The translations under genes were made by a program, and so were the position numbers. The notes beneath the pieces were generated by a model. The model saw only the letters and a list, made by a program, of their open reading frames with translations, made no database searches and had not been told where the DNA came from. From Clostridia bacterium (GTDB taxonomy: Bacteria > Bacillota > Clostridia > Oscillospirales > Acutalibacteraceae), in the NCBI GenBank assembly GCA_017428085.1, contig JAFRRP010000077.1, positions 1 to 64,000 of the forward strand: DNA of 64,000 bases. The letters are read 5' to 3'. This document shows, piece after piece, positions 20,701 through 27,607 of this stretch; the first letter of the stretch is position 1; every line of letters starts with the position of its first letter.

Positions 20701-20756
20701 GTCGCCGCCAACAGCAGTGAGATACTTTTCTTTAATAATCTGGACAAAAAGATCAT
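14703..20756 (-). CDS. Giant secreted protein: phosphodiester glycosidase plus purple-acid-phosphatase-like domain with wall-binding repeats
   Basis: 2017 residues. Signal peptide (1-38). A NAGPA/phosphodiester glycosidase domain follows (about 40-300) with the signature NLDGGGSTTY near 258. Next come Ig-like spacer domains, three tandem repeats (about 440-680) and a galactose-binding-like beta domain. A cohesin-like segment (about 1090-1210) precedes an FN3 domain of purple acid phosphatase type. The calcineurin-like phosphoesterase domain (about 1420-1660) carries metal motifs IIGDMQ, TGDAVD, GNHEYY, IHQPAYY and SGHDHSYVR. The C-terminus has choline-binding-like repeats (TGWNDIDGKTYFF, TGWMTIDGKTYYFDP), two CxxCG segments and the basic amphipathic tail PLLRFFIRVRNWFLNLFRRR. 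The first enzyme class removes sugars linked through phosphodiesters and the second removes phosphate, so one polypeptide could do both steps outside the cell. This coupling is inference. Confidence 0.88.
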   Translation of the reverse strand: MIFLSRLLKKSISLLLAATLALSGLACLSVLSEPALAAGNYTPTGDFYKISETEYKIAPGVTENRVIVNKTSGMQQEMVYAVTVDTNSSSAGFMVGYADYNGSRWKMQKVRDQAAAAQNATGANIVAAFNADIFNMQTGEPTGCLIMGGNIYKEGLGRPYFGVTKDGKYVMGEKLTQKVLNTLREGVSGFYMILKNGERVGPGLDPESNIAPKTCVGMKADGSIVVVCVDGRNYPISSNLSDYDLATIMMDLGCVNVLNLDGGGSTTYLAKYEGKAALELANRPSDAVERAVASSLFIVSTARPSGEFDHAALTPNNTLYTPNSTVSFSAIGVDSAGGSAPLPADGAFALAADSAGKGSITAEGVFTSNGSTGVVNVNYVSGGAVVGSTFIEIATPDELYIPSDEYSLDFDESSDFGIVAKNAGRTINIKDGDLVWSKEAEFSQNQQFDYGNGKIRYVDDRFILVDEDEEFNGKSYTQIKLNGADTRIHTEVITETFTGDGITDTFTISALASALKTVKIDGVTQTKTTDYTYDKASGKTKFVNVPAENAVIEISYEMYTYQATLADKPHPTALYYVKCDGVSVTDYTYDPDTGVITFRHARKAGNGKVIFRYYTMSFTLENPTEAIDVYVDGNLLESGYTYDSTTGVLLFDEAHPATITIVKKLSAAQQSAFADTLMGSFSGNIFTAASAISCTGTVTVTSAYDAAVSGSFTAVIGAAPVMLYDFEYTDDAEEAAASNGRLKYIPSMTLPTYDRNNEMGLNPELLGHDVFAEQYRQEGYPLYSWPNASLGYSGMKSTVISADSGEPVRFGDHALRIDVDYSTYNLSKNSNNYLRVTDPTYFFEGSPKKIGAWVYVPEGLPNFAIYLNCCKNDEGISYAPVSDFDDDQHATNWVGWRYVEIDLANPVTGCSNIAPQNYPYGFYQGCGVFWVSYQPGENNGAKAAGTIYVDNIQLIYSSNTDDTKNPEVTSIRYDTLGAPEEFVSGSTVLNDNTVTIRASYKDAEDKYMTGINPEQVTMLIDGKDVTDRCFINTGDEEIYLYDAVLGNGAHSVSVTVYDNFGNKTTETRYFTVAGENDSKGRMVAEQNNPVLGTEYTLDIIAEEAADLTAAAVDVHTFALFTSYYGNVRVEPAEGFALDGEAKYDRTNAVISFKLAKDGEAVPEDGVIARIVYSIPSDVPADSINVAFRLDKGDLTYAAADNEKVLDTFGGRIDTSCIAPLIVNSDVFLVGAAGGKFYVTDLNGLPVEGATLYYSDGTALSATPTDADGELFTDAFTAEAMNFAVYAEKDGLISFIYTSQSYLSGGDEEGNPTSIVVNGATDGSTMINVSWFASPVAADAAAVAQYAAKSAYEAQSDTALITVTGVSRTEELASTGNVVNNKALLFNKVVISGLTPDTEYVYRVGDGTRMSELRTFKTGRKNVDTDFFIIGDMQDEDTSNLDAILAALDDASANYAFGIQTGDAVDNGGMYKWWVNVASIFSAGYLSTRPIVHVLGNHEYYGDFDGENSADYFGMTTADGKAPLAYSSAYGNVYVAVINYAGSTETYEEAVEWVKNDAAASTALWKVLTIHQPAYYTNPGGGSSNVNRLIPPLVDEVGFNAVFSGHDHSYVRTYPVTGGERDDENGAVYFICGSTGEKSYAVVENEAFPYAFVRGSNAVEGEYNAIYLTVHTTDTEMTIETHEVFALDEGAYTDDVIDSYTITRSVTCSETGEHVFASTGSELTCTVCGYTKPIGNYTGFAQDAATGRTRYYVFGEPKTGWLILENDCYYFDENGLTVPAGKRTIDGIEYTFDDEGKQVGGVFVMTEDGYTRCYRGGSYLTGWNDIDGKTYFFSTNANHPGKMLTGETIIVIYTGQRITYHFAEDGHLLDYVWVEEEGGMRYYWGQTPATGWMTIDGKTYYFDPTTALMQTGEVEIDGQIYSFGSDGVFKHEGAHNYVFSKHTEASCTVAEGDIYTCSICGTTKKDVTAPPTGHVDADNDDLCDVCGKYYKAKISFLEPLLRFFIRVRNWFLNLFRRR

Positions 20757-20780
20757 TCCCTTCTTTTGTTCTTATTTTTA

Positions 20781-20809
20781 ATTATAAAACAAAAAGAAAA
20801 ATTTTACAA
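20781..20809 (-). promoter_or_regulatory. Predicted promoter for the 2017-residue protein
   Basis: On the minus strand TTGTAA (20809-20804) and a perfect TATAAT (20786-20781) are spaced by 17 bases, 25 bases before the ATG, with AAGGGA as ribosome site. Confidence 0.65.
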
Positions 20810-20857
20810 TCGGCATTATTTCATAATGTTTTTCCTCAAACATTGGATATAACGACG

Positions 20858-20890
20858 GAAAAAAGGGGATCTGCCGTGCGGCAGATCCCC
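20858..20890 (-). terminator. Terminator of the esterase/beta-helix operon
   Basis: A 12-base perfect inverted repeat GGGGATCTGCCG (20865-20876 with 20879-20890) followed on the minus strand by TTTTT. It lies 46 bases after the esterase stop. Confidence 0.8.
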
Positions 20891-20936
20891 GTTGAGACTG
20901 TGCGAATGTCCCGTTCGTATATCAATGAAGCCTTTT

Positions 20937-23159
20937 TCAGCAGACCGTCTGCGCCTTGGCGAAGATCGCTTTGATCTTCTCAAACATGGCGAGGATGCGG
21001 TCGATCAGGCGCTGCAGCGCGGAACCGGCGTTGGTCTTCTGCGGCTCCGCCGTAAAGCGGAATCCGTCGATCTGCAGATCGGCGTTGCTGCCGGTGAAGC
21101 ACAGACGCACTTCCGTCACGCCGTCCAGCGCGTTGTTGTTCCAGCGGTCCGCGCCGCCGCCGAAAAGTCCCAGCTCGTTCAGGTCGAAGGTGTATTCGTG
21201 CCATGCGCCGTCCGCCGGGATCACGGCGCTGTTTTTACCGCTTTCCGTACACAGCGGGCAGTAGTACAGCGCACCGCCCTTATAAAGCCGCAGCTGGTCC
21301 AGCGTCACGTCCTTTTTGCCGTTGTTTTTGAGCTGCACGGAAAGCGTGCCGTAACGTGTGTAATCGGTGTCCATGCTGTCCACCACACGCTGCTTGCCGT
21401 TGCGCTTTTCCGTAAACTTTGTTGAAACGGAGAAGATGAGAGTCTTCGCTTTGACGCCGAGGGAGCCGATGCCCTCCGCCGCGTCGTCGGAAATCGCCAG
21501 CGCGGCGCTTTTGGCGGTCCATACGTCCGTCATGCCGGGGTCGCCGCTGAAGTTCTGCCACGCGGTCAGCGTGTCGCAGCGCAGCCATTGGGCGTCGTCG
21601 AACTGCTTTTTCACCGCCGGGTCGGCAGCGCCGAAGGCCGCCGCCGGCTGGTACTTTTCGCCGTTATAACTGCTCCACAGGTTCGCGCCGGTGGAAATGG
21701 AATTTACGGCGTAGACGGCGCCCACGGGCTGCGCCACGTCGTCGTTCCACACCCGCACGGTATCGGCGGAAACGATTTCCGCCTGCGCGGGCAGACAGAC
21801 GCCGTCCGCTCCGTACACGGCAAAGCCCCGCAGGGCGTCGCCGTCGCAGATCAGCCCGTCGCCGACGTTGGAGAAGGTCACGCTTACGCTGTCGTCCTGC
21901 GCTGCCGTCGCGGTCATCGCGGGGGCGGAGGCGGGCGCGCCGCTGCCGTATGTCAGCGCCAGGGCGCAGTTCGCCATGCGCTCGGCGATGGGCTTCTTCG
22001 TCATGGGATGGATCGCGCCGCAGTCGTCGTAATAATCCAGCGGCAGGTCGTGCACCACCACCTCGCCGCGGCTGGCGGGATCGGCGGCGGCCAGTTCGGT
22101 GAACGCCTCGTTGAAGGCGGTCTCCGCGTAGGGCCCCTTGCCGTAGTTATAGGAAACGATCTGCGTGAACACGATGGGGAACCGGCCGTTCTCATAGGAG
22201 AATACGTCGGTATAGCTGTCCTGCATCAGGTCGAACAGCCGGCAATAATACGCGGGATCGTTATACAGCATCAGGTCCGTTTCGCCCTGGTACCAGATGC
22301 CCCCGGCGGGACGGAAGTTGACGAGAGGCGCTACCTTGGAGTTGTAAAGCCCCGTCATGTCGATATGGAACTGGCGGTCGCCCTTGTCCCAGTCCTCCAG
22401 CGCGATATACGCCCCGTGGGCGGCCATCGCGTCCGTCAAGTCCGCGTCGGCTTCGATGGCGTCCCGCGGGATCCACGCGGCAAGGCCGGAACCGCCCACG
22501 GACACGTTCAGGATGCCCACGGGTATATCCAGCTCTTCCATCAGCTTTTCAGCGAAGAAATAGCCGCAGGCGCTCATGCCGTATACGTCCGTCCGGTCGC
22601 CGGTATACCAGTAACAGCCCTGCGCGTCGGTCTGCGGCAGCTTGTCGGAGCAGTACGCGCCGTCCTTTACCGGATGGGGCACCTGCAGTACCCGCAGGTT
22701 TTTGCTGCCGGTCTGCCCGGCCGCCTGCATCTCCTTGCCCTCCGGCGTGTTGCCGAGGCCGTATTCCATGTTGCTCTGTCCGAAGGAGAGCCACAGCTCG
22801 CCGAACACCACGTCCGAAAGGGTTTTTACCTTGCTGCCGTCGGCGTAAAGCGTGACGGTGTAGGCGTCGTAACCACCCGCCGGCGCGGTAAAGGAAAGGG
22901 AGAACGTGCCGTCCGTCCCGGCCGTGCCGGTCGCCGTACGTACCACGCTTCCCGCGGCGTCCTTCAGTTCCACGGTCAGCGCCGTGCCGGGGGCCGCCTC
23001 GCCCGCGAACACCGCGTCGGCGTTCTGCCGGAACAGCATATGGTCGCCGTATACGTTATACAGCTGCGCTCCTGCATCCGCCGCGATAGCGGGGCAAACC
23101 GTCCCCGCCAGCAGGGCGGCGCAGAGCAGTAATGATAGGAACAGTTGATGTTTTTTCAT
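20937..23159 (-). CDS. Secreted sialate O-acetylesterase-like protein with amphipathic C-terminal tail
   Basis: 740 residues. Signal peptide 1-27. An Ig-like N-terminal domain precedes an SGNH-type esterase core with FGQSNMEYG (nucleophile Ser129) and the late catalytic His384 in AIHPMTKK. The jelly-roll insert and the pair GGIWYQGETD (Gln/Glu near 285) are typical of sialic-acid 9-O-acetylesterases and related carbohydrate esterases. A C-terminal carbohydrate-binding-like beta domain (about 560-705) is followed by a helix ending LIDRILAMFEKIKAIFAKAQ. The enzyme would remove acetyl groups from sugars outside the cell. The ATG at 23159 has AAGGAGGAG before it; the frame is open further upstream but that part lacks a signal peptide. 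Third gene of an operon with a beta-helix protein and a 58-residue basic protein. Confidence 0.88.
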   Translation of the reverse strand: MKKHQLFLSLLLCAALLAGTVCPAIAADAGAQLYNVYGDHMLFRQNADAVFAGEAAPGTALTVELKDAAGSVVRTATGTAGTDGTFSLSFTAPAGGYDAYTVTLYADGSKVKTLSDVVFGELWLSFGQSNMEYGLGNTPEGKEMQAAGQTGSKNLRVLQVPHPVKDGAYCSDKLPQTDAQGCYWYTGDRTDVYGMSACGYFFAEKLMEELDIPVGILNVSVGGSGLAAWIPRDAIEADADLTDAMAAHGAYIALEDWDKGDRQFHIDMTGLYNSKVAPLVNFRPAGGIWYQGETDLMLYNDPAYYCRLFDLMQDSYTDVFSYENGRFPIVFTQIVSYNYGKGPYAETAFNEAFTELAAADPASRGEVVVHDLPLDYYDDCGAIHPMTKKPIAERMANCALALTYGSGAPASAPAMTATAAQDDSVSVTFSNVGDGLICDGDALRGFAVYGADGVCLPAQAEIVSADTVRVWNDDVAQPVGAVYAVNSISTGANLWSSYNGEKYQPAAAFGAADPAVKKQFDDAQWLRCDTLTAWQNFSGDPGMTDVWTAKSAALAISDDAAEGIGSLGVKAKTLIFSVSTKFTEKRNGKQRVVDSMDTDYTRYGTLSVQLKNNGKKDVTLDQLRLYKGGALYYCPLCTESGKNSAVIPADGAWHEYTFDLNELGLFGGGADRWNNNALDGVTEVRLCFTGSNADLQIDGFRFTAEPQKTNAGSALQRLIDRILAMFEKIKAIFAKAQTVC

Positions 23160-23194
23160 GGCAAGCTCCTCCTTGCTCGTCGTTGCGTTTGATT

Positions 23195-23371
23195 TTATTC
23201 TTCCCGCGTTTTGCGGTCTTCTTCCTTCAGGCGTTTGCGGTCGTATCCCTTTTTGTTTTTCACTACGCGGGTGACGGGGGAAAGACCGCCCCACGTGCCC
23301 CGTCGGGCGGCGTAGTGTTCGCGCTGTTTTTTCTTGCTCTGTTTTTTCAGCGGGATCATCTTCATGGTCAT
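23195..23371 (-). CDS. Small basic conserved-type protein (58 residues)
   Basis: 58 residues, about one-third Lys/Arg, no Cys and no hydrophobic segment. The centre reads RRGTWGGLSPVTRVVKNKK followed by YDR, a pattern I recall from small hypothetical proteins of Clostridia; no function is assigned. Its ATG overlaps the stop of the beta-helix gene (ATGA), and the esterase gene starts 35 bases beyond its stop, so it is translated within this operon. A second possible start lies two codons inside (MKMIPL). It is cytoplasmic; nucleic-acid binding is possible from charge but unproven. Confidence 0.7.
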   Translation of the reverse strand: MTMKMIPLKKQSKKKQREHYAARRGTWGGLSPVTRVVKNKKGYDRKRLKEEDRKTREE

Positions 23372-24996
23372 TTCTTCCCGGCAAAGGCGTTGCGCAGCAG
23401 GTCGAGCAGCATGCGGAAGAACCGCGCCAGCTTCACGCAAAGCGTTTCCCGCGCGTAGGGGGCGTCCGTGCCCGCGCCGCCGTAGCAGCCGATGTTGCGG
23501 CTGACGATCTCATTGCCGAAGAAATCCGTCGTACAGTCGTCCAGTGCAAGCTTGTAACCTGTCCCGATCAGTGGGGAATCCTTGGAGAGCATGAAAGAGG
23601 CGGGGGCCGTTTCATCGTCGCCGGAAAAGCCTGGAACGGTATTGTATTTGATCCCCGCTTGCACGTCGGTGAAGCAGTTGTAACAGCAGTTGCCCGCGAT
23701 CACGTTCCCGTCTCTGTAATAGGTGTGGAAGTCGGTGTTCATCCGGTAACCGTCCCGCATCACGATGATGTTGTTGACAAAAAAAGAATCGTAGATATTG
23801 TCGAGGTCGAACCGCTGGGAACCGACGATGGTATTGTTGTAAAACAGCAGGTTTTCCTCGCCCGCGCCGCCGGCCAGCTTGTTCCTGCCCCTGTCGTCGT
23901 TGACCGAAAGACAGTAACGGACCACGTTGCCCACCTGACGGGTGTTCTGGGCGTTGTTGCACATGAACCGCACGTTGTCGTGGGAATAGATATACTGATA
24001 GGTGCAATGGTTCGACCAGGAATCGAAATCCACGGTCATGCCGTCGCCCACGTTTTTCTGCCCGGCGATCTCGCAGTATTCGATGGTGCTGTTCTCGCTG
24101 CCCCAGAACCACGCCGCGGCGGTAAAGTACAGCACCTCGCCGTTTTCGTCCACGCCCTCGCCCTGGCAGCAGTCGATCACCCGGCAATGGGTCATCAGCG
24201 CGCCGTCGCAGATGCCGATGATAACGGCCTCCGCATCCATGTCGTGGAAATATGTGTCGCGGATCAGCGCGTTTTTGTTGTATACCGGGGCCAGATCGCC
24301 GAATACGTCGCCGCCCCATGGGCTGCCGAGGGACTGGTCGTACGCGCCCCATAAGCTGACGCCGTTGCCGCAGTCGTACATCTCGCAGTCCTTCACGGTG
24401 AAGCCGTCCACCGGGTACAGCGACCGGGCGGGCAGGCCCTTCACCATCACGCAGGCGCGGGCGCCGGCGGCGCCGGCGGAAAGGTTATCCCGTGCGGTCA
24501 TCTTGCGGTTCTGAATATGATGGATCGTCAGCCGTTCCAGCGCGATGTTCTCGCTTGGCGCGGTCAGCGCGTCGATCCAGATCCCGCCGCCGTTTGGCGC
24601 GGTGATCTCCAGATTGCAGACCGTCACGTAGGAGCAGTCGAACAGACGCAGCACCTCCGTGGGCGCGTCGGTGGTCAGCAGGGGGGCGTCTCCCTCGCCG
24701 TAGGCGGTGATCCGGATGGGCGCTTCCTCCGTGCCCCGGCTGTTGCGCAACGTCAGCGTGCAGGGGTATGTCCCGCCCCGGCGGAACAGCACGGAATCCC
24801 CGGCCTGCAGGGTGCATTCGGTCACCGGGACCGTTTTCCATGCGGTCTCCGGGGAAAGCCCGTCGCCGGTCTCATCGTTGCCGTCGAGGGCGTCGATGTA
24901 GTAGACCGTCCCCCGCGCCGCCGCGAGGGAAGCGGCGGGCGACGCGCACACGCCGACCAGCAGCAGGCAGAAAAGCAGGGAAAGATGTTTTTTCAT
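23368..24996 (-). CDS. Secreted right-handed beta-helix protein (pectate-lyase-like fold)
   Basis: 542 residues. Signal peptide 1-27, then YYIDALDGNDETGDGLSPETAWKT, the N-terminal cap typical of parallel beta-helix (PL/GH) proteins. Repeating turns follow with Asn/Gly/Cys ladders, such as LFDCSYVTVCNLEI, NALIRDTYFHDMDAEAVIIG and NSTIEYCEIAGQK. Such proteins bind or cleave polysaccharides; the active site cannot be assigned. It ends in the amphipathic basic tail FFRMLLDLLRNAFAGKK, shared in style with other secreted proteins here. The start has GGGAGG before it. First gene of an operon with the 58-residue protein (4-base overlap) and the O-acetylesterase, which suggests action on the same acetylated glycan. 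Confidence 0.85.
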   Translation of the reverse strand: MKKHLSLLFCLLLVGVCASPAASLAAARGTVYYIDALDGNDETGDGLSPETAWKTVPVTECTLQAGDSVLFRRGGTYPCTLTLRNSRGTEEAPIRITAYGEGDAPLLTTDAPTEVLRLFDCSYVTVCNLEITAPNGGGIWIDALTAPSENIALERLTIHHIQNRKMTARDNLSAGAAGARACVMVKGLPARSLYPVDGFTVKDCEMYDCGNGVSLWGAYDQSLGSPWGGDVFGDLAPVYNKNALIRDTYFHDMDAEAVIIGICDGALMTHCRVIDCCQGEGVDENGEVLYFTAAAWFWGSENSTIEYCEIAGQKNVGDGMTVDFDSWSNHCTYQYIYSHDNVRFMCNNAQNTRQVGNVVRYCLSVNDDRGRNKLAGGAGEENLLFYNNTIVGSQRFDLDNIYDSFFVNNIIVMRDGYRMNTDFHTYYRDGNVIAGNCCYNCFTDVQAGIKYNTVPGFSGDDETAPASFMLSKDSPLIGTGYKLALDDCTTDFFGNEIVSRNIGCYGGAGTDAPYARETLCVKLARFFRMLLDLLRNAFAGKK

Positions 24997-25044
24997 ATCC
25001 GGAACCTCCCGCAGGCTGGATGAAAGATATCACGCTTTAACCAT

Positions 25045-25073
25045 AGAATACCATGGTTTTTCCGAAAAGGCAA
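25045..25073 (-). promoter_or_regulatory. Predicted promoter of the beta-helix/esterase operon
   Basis: On the minus strand TTGCCT (25073-25068) and TATTCT (25050-25045) with 17-base spacing. A short palindrome AACCAT/ATGGTT (25040-25059) overlaps the -10 region and may be an operator. Confidence 0.4.
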
Positions 25074-25179
25074 CAGGAAAATGGGAGAGGGTTTATCCAT
25101 GCGGATGGTTTTGTCCGGAACCGGTACGGCGGAGGGGACCGGCGCGCGCTCTTTTATCCCGGCTTGCCGGTAGACCCGG

Positions 25180-25208
25180 TTGCAATCCCCCGGCGCATGT
25201 GTTATGAT
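25180..25208 (+). promoter_or_regulatory. Predicted promoter of the 780-residue glycosidase
   Basis: TTGCAA (25180-25185) and TATGAT (25203-25208) with 17-base spacing, about 50 bases before the ATG at 25258. Confidence 0.55.
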
Positions 25209-25257
25209 AAAAAAAACGGCGCTGACCGAAAAACGGAACGCGAGAAAGGATACCGAC

Positions 25258-27600
25258 ATGAAACAGGACTGTCCCATCACCGGCGCGGGGGAGAACACCC
25301 CTTCGATCCCTTATTACTTTTCATGGATCAACAACACGAACGAGGGCTCCACGGAGCGCCAGACGCTCATCAATCTGGAGTTTTTCCGCTATATGAAGGA
25401 AACCTACGGCATGCAGATCCGCATCTACGCCTGGGACGCGGGCAACTTTGACGGCGCGGCTGAGGGCTACGGCGACGTGAACGGTGAAAAATTCCGTTCT
25501 CAGTACCCGGAGGGCTACAAAAACGTGGTGGCGAAGGCGGCTCAGCTGGGCGTCCGCTTCGGGCTGTGGGGCAGCCCCGACGGCTTCGGCGACACCCCGG
25601 AGCAGGAAAAGGAGAGGGTGGATTTTTACGTCCACCTGTGCCGGGACTATCATTTCGCCGCCTTCAAGCTGGACGGCGTCTGCGGGACGCTGCGCCCGGA
25701 AAAGGCCAAGACCTACGCCGCCATGATCGAAGAGTGCCGCAAATATTCCCCGGACCTGATCCTGCTGAACCACCGGCTGGACTTCCACGAGGCGCAGAAG
25801 TACGTCACCACCTTCCTGTGGAACGGCGAGGAGACGTATACCGACGTGTTCGCCCACAACCGGGTCACCGCGCCGCACAACCGCGCCTATCTGTTTTCCC
25901 GCGGCCACGTGAAGGACGCAAACGGCAATCTGCTCCGGCTGGCGGAGGACCACGGCGTGTGCCTTTCCTCCGCGCTGGATTATTTTGAGGACGACCTGAT
26001 CTATCAGGCCTTCGGGCGCTGCCTGATCGCCGCGCCGGAGATCTACGGCAACCCGTGGCTGCTGAAGGACGCGGAGCTGCCGCGTCTGGCGCGCATCTAC
26101 CGGCTCCACGCCCGGTACGCGGAGATCCTTGTCAACGGCATGCTGCTGCCGCCGGAGCTGGGGGCCAACGCGGTCTCCCGCGGGAACGATGATATTCGCC
26201 TGATCTGTACCGGCAACGACTCGTGGGAGCCGAAAACGATCGCGGTCCCGCTGGATGAGATCGGGCTGGCGCCGCGGGGACCGGTGCGGGTGATCCTGCG
26301 CCACCCGTGGGAGGAATATCTCGGCACGTTCGGCTGTCACGATCGCGTTCCCGTCACGCTGCCGCCCTTCCGCGCGGTACTGATCGAGGCGGCCGCGGCG
26401 GAGCAAGCCGCCCCGGTGCTGACGAACTGCGCCTATACCGTGATCACGGAGACGGACGAAGGCGCGCCGGAAAAAGTGACTATCCTGCGGTGCGGCGACA
26501 GGGATATCGGTCTGCTGCAAAACGGAGAAACCGTGTTTTACCGTAAAGGCGAGCCCACCGACCGCATGGAAAAAGCCCCGGTATATCTGGGCGACCTGAC
26601 GGAGGAGACGGAAAACCCCGCGAACGGCGAGGAGCTGTACGAGGCCGCCGTGTTCGCCATCAACAACGATTCGCTGGAGGCGCGCTGCCGCGTCCGGGCG
26701 GGGGAGACCGCCATTCCGGAGGTGCGCGCCGCGCGGGAGGCGTTCTTCGCGCAGGATACCTACCGGCTGCGGGGCTGCGAGGCGGCGGCGATGTTCGACG
26801 GCGACGAAAACACGTTTTTCGACGGCCAGTCCCGCAACTACTGCGACCACCCGCTGCGGATCGACGGCGGCTGTCTGCGCATCGATCTGGGCGAGACGGT
26901 GGCGGCGGACGAAGTGGCGATCGAGTGCTTTGCCATTGACAAGCCCACGCGGGAGGTGCCCGCGCAGCAGATCCCCAGGTTTGCGGAATACGCCGATAGT
27001 TTCTCCGATTGGAAACAGAGCGGCGAGGCAGTGGTGACCGACTGCGGCGAAATGACGCGGCGGATCGTGAAATTTACCGTTCACACGCTGTACGAAGCCG
27101 CCGGCAAGCGCCTGCGCGTCAGTTATCCCGTCGGCGGAAAGCTGCGTTACCTGCGTATCGCGGAGCCCATGGACCGGATCTTTTCGGTCACGGTCGTCAA
27201 AGGCGGCCAACCGGTCAAATTGAAAACGCCCACAGGCAGCAACCTGCAGGCGCACTACGATAAAAAAAGGACCAAACTGATTCAATATACCGACGTCACG
27301 ATACCGGAATACCGTCCCGGCGCGTATCTGGCGGTGGGCGTCAACGGCGACCACGGCGCGGAGGGCGTGTACTGCGCCGCCGAACTGGACGGCGTGCTGC
27401 GGGGCTTTCCGGGCCGCGCCCCCTCCTACAAGGCGAACGTGTGGGAGCACCGGGTGTGCGACGAGCCGCTGAACAACACGTTCTACTTCCCGCTGCCGGA
27501 AAACGCCGCGGGCAAAACGGTGCGCCTGTACGCCGTGTTCTCCACGGACGCGGGCAAAAACTGCGTGTGCAAAGCATATCTTTGCGACCGCCACGACTGA
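25258..27600 (+). CDS. Putative GH27/GH36-clan glycosidase with discoidin-like domain
   Basis: 780 residues, no signal peptide. The first 330 residues look like a TIM barrel: YYFSWINNTNEGS, IRIYAWDAGNFDG, FGLWGSPDGFGDT, AFKLDGVCG. The KLD in the last (Asp near 142) fits the nucleophile position of clan GH-D (GH27/31/36). LILLNHRLDFHEAQ follows with a further acidic residue. Residues about 330-400 form a small beta domain. A later beta domain (about 505-580, AAMFDGDENTFFDG, LRIDLGETVAADEVAIE) resembles F5/8-type discoidin modules. An alpha-galactosidase-like activity is plausible, but the exact family is not recognised. The start at 25258 follows AGAAAGGA; the longer frame upstream overlaps the promoter. 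It converges on the GH127-like gene with only seven bases between. Confidence 0.72.
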   Translation: MKQDCPITGAGENTPSIPYYFSWINNTNEGSTERQTLINLEFFRYMKETYGMQIRIYAWDAGNFDGAAEGYGDVNGEKFRSQYPEGYKNVVAKAAQLGVRFGLWGSPDGFGDTPEQEKERVDFYVHLCRDYHFAAFKLDGVCGTLRPEKAKTYAAMIEECRKYSPDLILLNHRLDFHEAQKYVTTFLWNGEETYTDVFAHNRVTAPHNRAYLFSRGHVKDANGNLLRLAEDHGVCLSSALDYFEDDLIYQAFGRCLIAAPEIYGNPWLLKDAELPRLARIYRLHARYAEILVNGMLLPPELGANAVSRGNDDIRLICTGNDSWEPKTIAVPLDEIGLAPRGPVRVILRHPWEEYLGTFGCHDRVPVTLPPFRAVLIEAAAAEQAAPVLTNCAYTVITETDEGAPEKVTILRCGDRDIGLLQNGETVFYRKGEPTDRMEKAPVYLGDLTEETENPANGEELYEAAVFAINNDSLEARCRVRAGETAIPEVRAAREAFFAQDTYRLRGCEAAAMFDGDENTFFDGQSRNYCDHPLRIDGGCLRIDLGETVAADEVAIECFAIDKPTREVPAQQIPRFAEYADSFSDWKQSGEAVVTDCGEMTRRIVKFTVHTLYEAAGKRLRVSYPVGGKLRYLRIAEPMDRIFSVTVVKGGQPVKLKTPTGSNLQAHYDKKRTKLIQYTDVTIPEYRPGAYLAVGVNGDHGAEGVYCAAELDGVLRGFPGRAPSYKANVWEHRVCDEPLNNTFYFPLPENAAGKTVRLYAVFSTDAGKNCVCKAYLCDRHD

Positions 27601-27607
27601 AGCCGAT

